Shown here: positions 60,273 to 64,000 of the stretch, one piece after another | Numbering within the stretch: position 1 is the stretch's first letter | Layout of the letters: every line of letters starts with the position of its first letter | From: Curtobacterium sp. BH-2-1-1 | GTDB lineage: Bacteria > Actinomycetota > Actinomycetes > Actinomycetales > Microbacteriaceae | DNA length: 64,000 nt | Reading direction: 5' to 3' | Assembly: GCF_001806325.1 (NCBI RefSeq) | Contig: NZ_CP017580.1 | Location: forward strand, 3,348,001-3,412,000 | Made by a program: the position numbers and the translations under genes | The notes under the pieces: model-generated | Databases searched by the model: none | Seen by the model: only the letters and a program-made list of their open reading frames with translations | What the model was told of the DNA's origin: nothing

Positions 60273-62669
60273 TCACCGCCCCAGCTGCGCGCGCAGGTAG
60301 GGAGCGGTCCGACTCGTGGCGGACGCCGCGACCGCGGCCGGCGTGCCGGCGGCGACCACCTGCCCGCCCGCGTCCCCGCCGGCGGGACCCATGTCGATGA
60401 CGTGGTCGGCCGCCGCGACGACGTCCATGCTGTGCTCGACGACCACGACCGTGTTGCCGGCGTCCGTGAGCCGCGACAGCTGCTCGGACAGCAGCTCGAC
60501 GTCGGCCGGGTGGAGGCCGGTGGTCGGCTCGTCGAGCAGGTAGAGCGTGTGGCCGGACCGGGCGCGCTGCAGTTCGGTGGCGAGCTTGATGCGCTGCGCT
60601 TCGCCGCCGGACAGCTCCGGGGCGGGCTGGCCGAGTCGGAGGTAGCCGAGACCGACCTGGCGCAGCGTCTCGAGCCCGCGCGCCGCGGCCGGGAGGCCGG
60701 CGAGGAACGGTGCCGCCTCGTCGACGGTCATGCCGAGCACGTCGGCGATGCTCGCGCCGTCCCACCGGACCTCGAGCGTCTCGGCGTTGTACCGGGCACC
60801 GTGGCACTCCGGGCACGGCGCCCAGCTGCCGGGCAGGAAGAGCAGCTCGACGGAGACGGACCCCTCGCCCTGGCACACCTCGCACCGGCCGCCCGCGACG
60901 TTGAACGAGAACCGTCCGGCGCCCCAGCCGCGCTCCCGTGCGGCATCGGTGGCGGCGAAGGCCTGGCGGACGGCGTCGAACAGGCCCGTGTAGGTGGCGA
61001 GGTTCGACCGGGGCGTGCGGCCGATCGGCTTCTGGTCGACCTGGACGACCCGGGTCACGAGCGGGTGCGAGGCGCCCTCGGTGGCCAGGACGCCACCGAC
61101 GAGCGAGGACTTCCCGGAGCCGCTCACCCCCGTGACCGCGGTGAGGACCCCGAGCGGGACGTCGACGTCGAGACCGTGCAGGTTGTGCAGCGTCACGTCG
61201 TGGAGCGCCAGGGTGGCGACCGGCTCCCGCGGTGTGCGCACGGCAGGTGGGCCGGCCGGGTGGAGGAACCGCCGCGTCACCGACCCCTCGACGTGCTGGA
61301 GGCCGTCGACGGGACCGCTGTACAGGACGGTGCCGCCACCGGAGCCCGCGCCCGGCCCGACGTCGACGATCCAGTCGGCGCGGCGGACGATGCTCATGTC
61401 GTGCTCGACCACGAAGACGCTGTTGCCGCCGGCGCGCAGGTCGTCGAGCACCTGCACGAGGGACTCGGCGTCGGCGGGGTGCAGGCCGGCGCTCGGCTCG
61501 TCGAGGACGTACACGACACCGAACAACCCGGAGCGGAGCTGCGTCGCGATCCGGAGCCGCTGCGTCTCACCGGGGGAGAGCGTCGGCGTCGACCGGTCGA
61601 GCGCGAGGTACCCGAGCCCGAGGCCGAGGAGGACGTCGAGGCGCGTGACGAGGTCGCCCGCGATCGCGACGGCCACCTCGGTGTGCTCGCCCGAGGACGC
61701 ACGGGAGGTCGCCGCCGAGGCGTCCGTGATCGCGGCGATCGGCCGGAGCGCGTCGGCGAGCGCCGTGATCGGCAGCGCGTTGAGGTCGGCGATGCTGTGC
61801 CCGCCGACCGTCACGGCGAGGGCCGCCCGGGTGAGCCCGGTGCCGCCGCACAGGCCGCACGGTCCGGACTCGACGTACTGCAGGGCCTTGGTGCGCTGGG
61901 TCTCGCTCTGGGAGTCCGCGAGGGTGTGCAGCACGAACTGCCGGGCGCTCCAGAACCGACCGCGGTAGGGCTTGGCGACCCGGTCGCGCTTCGGGTGCAC
62001 CTCGACCACCGGCTGCTCCTCGGTGAAGAGCAGCCAGTCGCGGTCGGCGCGGGGGAGGTCCCGCCACGGCCGGTCGATGTCGTAGCCGAGCACCGCCGTC
62101 ACGTCGCGGAGGTTCTTGCCCTGCCAGGCACCGGGCCACGCGGTGATCGCGCCGTCGCGGATGCTGAGCGAGTCGTCGTGGACCGCGGACGCCTCGGTGA
62201 CCTCGTGCGCGGTGCCGAGTCCGTGGCAGCGGGGACAGGCCCCGGCGGCGGTGTTCGGCGAGAACGAGTCGGACTCGAGCCGGTCGGCTCCCGGCGGGTA
62301 GGTGCCGGCGCGGGAGAAGAGCATGCGCATCGAGTTCGACAGGGTCGTCAGCGTGCCCACGGTGGAGCGGGCACTCGGGGCACCGCGGCGCTGCTGCAGG
62401 GCGACGGCCGGGGGGAGTCCCGAGATCGACTCCACGTGCGGGGTGGACCCCTGCGCGATGAGCCGCCGGGCGTACGGGGCGACGGACTCGAGGAACCGGC
62501 GCTGCGCCTCGGCGAACACGGTGCCGAACGCGAGGCTCGACTTGCCGGAGCCGGAGACGCCGGTGAAGGCGATGATGCGGTCGCGGGGGATGTCGACGTC
62601 CACGTCCTGCAGGTTGTGCTCGCGGGCGCCGCGGACGCGGATGAACTCGTCGGGGCGGGGGTCGGGCAT
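60273..62669 (-). CDS. UvrA-like excinuclease subunit (class II UvrA2)
   Basis: A 798-residue tandem ABC ATPase of the UvrA family. It has both Walker A sites (FTGVSGSGKSSLAFGTVFAE and VTGVSGSGKSSLVGG), a CPRC-HGLG zinc motif, two signatures (LSPGETQRLRIA, LSGGEAQRIKLA), Walker B (LYLLDEPTTGLHP) and the second zinc module (CEVCQGEGSVSVELLFLPGSWAPCPEC, whose ends are CEVC and CPEC). It is about 150 residues shorter than housekeeping UvrA, consistent with loss of the UvrB-binding region in UvrA2/DrrC-type proteins linked to drug or damage tolerance. ATG at 62669 is chosen over the GTG two codons upstream because TAGCAT lies 7 nt before it. Confidence 0.9.
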   Translation of the reverse strand: MPDPRPDEFIRVRGAREHNLQDVDVDIPRDRIIAFTGVSGSGKSSLAFGTVFAEAQRRFLESVAPYARRLIAQGSTPHVESISGLPPAVALQQRRGAPSARSTVGTLTTLSNSMRMLFSRAGTYPPGADRLESDSFSPNTAAGACPRCHGLGTAHEVTEASAVHDDSLSIRDGAITAWPGAWQGKNLRDVTAVLGYDIDRPWRDLPRADRDWLLFTEEQPVVEVHPKRDRVAKPYRGRFWSARQFVLHTLADSQSETQRTKALQYVESGPCGLCGGTGLTRAALAVTVGGHSIADLNALPITALADALRPIAAITDASAATSRASSGEHTEVAVAIAGDLVTRLDVLLGLGLGYLALDRSTPTLSPGETQRLRIATQLRSGLFGVVYVLDEPSAGLHPADAESLVQVLDDLRAGGNSVFVVEHDMSIVRRADWIVDVGPGAGSGGGTVLYSGPVDGLQHVEGSVTRRFLHPAGPPAVRTPREPVATLALHDVTLHNLHGLDVDVPLGVLTAVTGVSGSGKSSLVGGVLATEGASHPLVTRVVQVDQKPIGRTPRSNLATYTGLFDAVRQAFAATDAARERGWGAGRFSFNVAGGRCEVCQGEGSVSVELLFLPGSWAPCPECHGARYNAETLEVRWDGASIADVLGMTVDEAAPFLAGLPAAARGLETLRQVGLGYLRLGQPAPELSGGEAQRIKLATELQRARSGHTLYLLDEPTTGLHPADVELLSEQLSRLTDAGNTVVVVEHSMDVVAAADHVIDMGPAGGDAGGQVVAAGTPAAVAASATSRTAPYLRAQLGR

Positions 62670-62771
62670 CCTCACGATGCTAGGCCGAGGCGGCTGGGTG
62701 CTCGGGTGCTCGGGTGCTGGTGGTGCGCGGGGACCGACCGGTGCGGGTGGTGTGAGGGGACCGTCCGGAGG

Positions 62772-63434
62772 TCATCCCGACCGTCGTCGATCCGCCGCCG
62801 CCAGTGCCCGGCGCATCCGCTCCGCGTCGCCGGCCGCCCACCCGCCGGAACTCGCCAGCGGCAACTCCGTCATGTGCCGACGCAGGTGCTCCGGGTAGTC
62901 CCGCACGACCCGGTCGGGGTCGTCCCGCACCGTGGCGTACAGCGCGAACAGGTCGGCGACGACCAGCCGGCCGTCCGAGCCGCGCATCACGTTCGCCGGG
63001 TTGTCGTCGAGCGGACCCCACCACGGCTGCTCCCGGGCGCCACGCGCGTGCACGGCGTCGATGTGCTCGGCGAGCGCCGCCACGTCCGGCTCACGGGCAC
63101 CGATCGACCGGTGGAAGGCCGCCCCCTCGGCCGCGGACACCGGCGCGAGGTACTCCATCACCGTGAGGTCGGACCCGCCCTCGAGCACGCGGTGGTCGAC
63201 CAGCACGGGGACCTGACGGGTGTGCGCCGCCACACGGTAGAGCATCGCCGAGTACGGCCCGGCGGGGTCGAACGGGCTGACCCGCGCCGCGAGCCGACCG
63301 GAGGGGGAACGGAACGCGCACGCCCAGTCCCCGGTGCCGCACGGCGTCCACCCGAGGCCCTCGAGTGTCCGGACCACCTCGGTCCACGGCATCTCGGCGG
63401 TGAGGTGCTCGTCGTACGCGTCGTCGCTGTCCAC
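62772..63434 (-). CDS. kinase-like (aminoglycoside phosphotransferase-fold) protein
   Basis: A 220-residue protein resembling small APH/choline-kinase-like proteins. The N-terminal lobe has CAFRSPSGRLAARVSPFD, and the middle carries LTVMEYLAPVS (hinge-like). The DDNPANVMRGSDGRLVVADLF segment (about residue 150) looks like the catalytic and metal-binding part, but the usual H-G-D motif reads differently (W-G-P-L-D-D-N). GTG at 63434 has a GGATGGGG ribosome site. It may be catalytically divergent; substrate unknown. It is divergent from the VOC gene. Confidence 0.65.
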   Translation of the reverse strand: MDSDDAYDEHLTAEMPWTEVVRTLEGLGWTPCGTGDWACAFRSPSGRLAARVSPFDPAGPYSAMLYRVAAHTRQVPVLVDHRVLEGGSDLTVMEYLAPVSAAEGAAFHRSIGAREPDVAALAEHIDAVHARGAREQPWWGPLDDNPANVMRGSDGRLVVADLFALYATVRDDPDRVVRDYPEHLRRHMTELPLASSGGWAAGDAERMRRALAAADRRRSG

Positions 63435-63543
63435 CGCCCCATCCTGCACGACCCGCCCACGGGCTTCCGCACGCGCCGACGGTCTGGGACGATCGACGCG
63501 ACACGGACGACGGCGCCCGTGCACCATCCGCGAGGAGTCCACC

Positions 63544-63963
63544 ATGACCGTCCGACTCAACCCGTACATCGGCCTCCGCGACCAGGCCCGTGACGCGCTC
63601 GACTTCTACCACGGCGTCTTCGGCGGCGAACTCACCGTCAACACCTTCGGCGAGGCCGGGATGGCACAGGACCCCGCCGACGCCGACAAGGTCATGCACG
63701 GCCAGCTCGAGGGCGAGAACGGTCTGCTGCTCATGGCCTCCGACGCACCGACCGGCATGGAGGGCCCCGACGTCAGCAACATCTCGGTGTCCCTGAGCGG
63801 TGACGACGAAGCAGCCCTCACGCGCTACTGGAACGGGCTCGCCGACGGGGCGAAGACGATCATCGAACCCCTCACGAAGGCCCCGTGGGGCGACACGTTC
63901 GGCATGGTCACCGACCGCTTCGGCGTGACCTGGCTCGTCAACATCAGCGGCGCGGCGGGCTGA
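63544..63963 (+). CDS. VOC-family protein, PhnB-like
   Basis: A 139-residue glyoxalase-fold protein of the PhnB/demethylmenaquinone methyltransferase-like group: opening LNPYIGLRDQARDALDFYHG, MHGQLEGENGLLLMASD in the middle and WGDTFGMVTDRFGVTWLVN at the end. These proteins are usually metal-binding dimers of unknown substrate. GAGGAG ribosome site 6 nt before the ATG. The stop is 38 nt before the window end; nothing further is seen. Confidence 0.9.
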   Translation: MTVRLNPYIGLRDQARDALDFYHGVFGGELTVNTFGEAGMAQDPADADKVMHGQLEGENGLLLMASDAPTGMEGPDVSNISVSLSGDDEAALTRYWNGLADGAKTIIEPLTKAPWGDTFGMVTDRFGVTWLVNISGAAG

Positions 63964-64000
63964 TCGCGTCCGCCGGGGCGCTCGCCGGGACCGGCCACCG

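Overview
The window is a high-GC (about 70% G+C by eye) actinobacterial chromosome segment, densely coded on both strands. It has many GTG starts, 4-nt ATGA/GTGA overlaps and housekeeping genes typical of Actinobacteria: leuA with a leucine leader peptide, recO-uppS, glyS, dusB-dgt-dnaG, an aceE-fasR-like-fabD-fabH-acpP-fabF block, DUF3145, an AhpE-type peroxiredoxin and UvrA2. Gene content and style fit Microbacteriaceae, probably a Curtobacterium-like organism. The genus is an inference from gene order and protein flavour, not from a marker gene.

Layout: 0.1-2.3 kb, FtsX-type ABC transporter. 2.3-4.5 kb, repeat-rich spacer, leucine attenuator and leuA. 4.7-6.5 kb, recO-uppS. 6.5-8.6 kb, divergent LysR regulator and class V aminotransferase. 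8.7-16.2 kb, glyS, a DsbA-family protein, a YbaK-type deacylase, dusB-dgt-dnaG. 16.2-17.1 kb, a gene-free stretch carrying two families of small intergenic repeats. 17.1-24.7 kb, a peptide/nickel-type ABC importer operon with an extra ATPase and a 2-hydroxyacid dehydrogenase. 24.8-31.2 kb, two tRNAs, peptide deformylase, transporters, a glycosyltransferase, DUF1684 and DUF3145. 31.4-39.3 kb (minus strand), pyruvate dehydrogenase E1 followed by a PucR-type FasR-like regulator and the type II fatty-acid synthesis genes. 39.6-42.1 kb, peroxiredoxin, alpha/beta hydrolase, prolyl aminopeptidase.

The most interesting block is 42.0-49.3 kb. One arm is a minus-strand, fully overlapping operon: carrier protein, acyl-CoA-dehydrogenase-like protein, class II aaRS-like amino acid:carrier-protein ligase, and a tandem alpha/beta hydrolase with a Cys nucleophile. 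A phosphopantetheinyl transferase gene lies just upstream. The divergent arm holds a nitroreductase-like protein and a CapK/PaaK-like adenylating enzyme. Together they look like a compact, non-NRPS route that loads an amino acid onto a stand-alone carrier protein, modifies it and transfers it to an acceptor. The product is unknown.

From 49.3 to 64 kb lie two aldo/keto reductases, a SatD-family regulator with a membrane partner, tRNA-Val, a HipBA-like toxin-antitoxin pair whose hipA is frameshifted just before its catalytic loop, a YgiB/YgiC-like pair, a frameshifted DUF1232 gene, two VOC proteins, UvrA2 and a small kinase-like protein.

Three signals recur across the window. A motif with core GGAGGCRCGG occurs more than 20 times, as inverted pairs at gene ends and as single copies inside genes. 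An 89-nt element with terminal inverted repeats has three gap-free copies, and a 59-nt palindromic element has two. At least sixteen genes have a TANNNT box only 6-8 nt before the start codon, implying widespread leaderless mRNAs.
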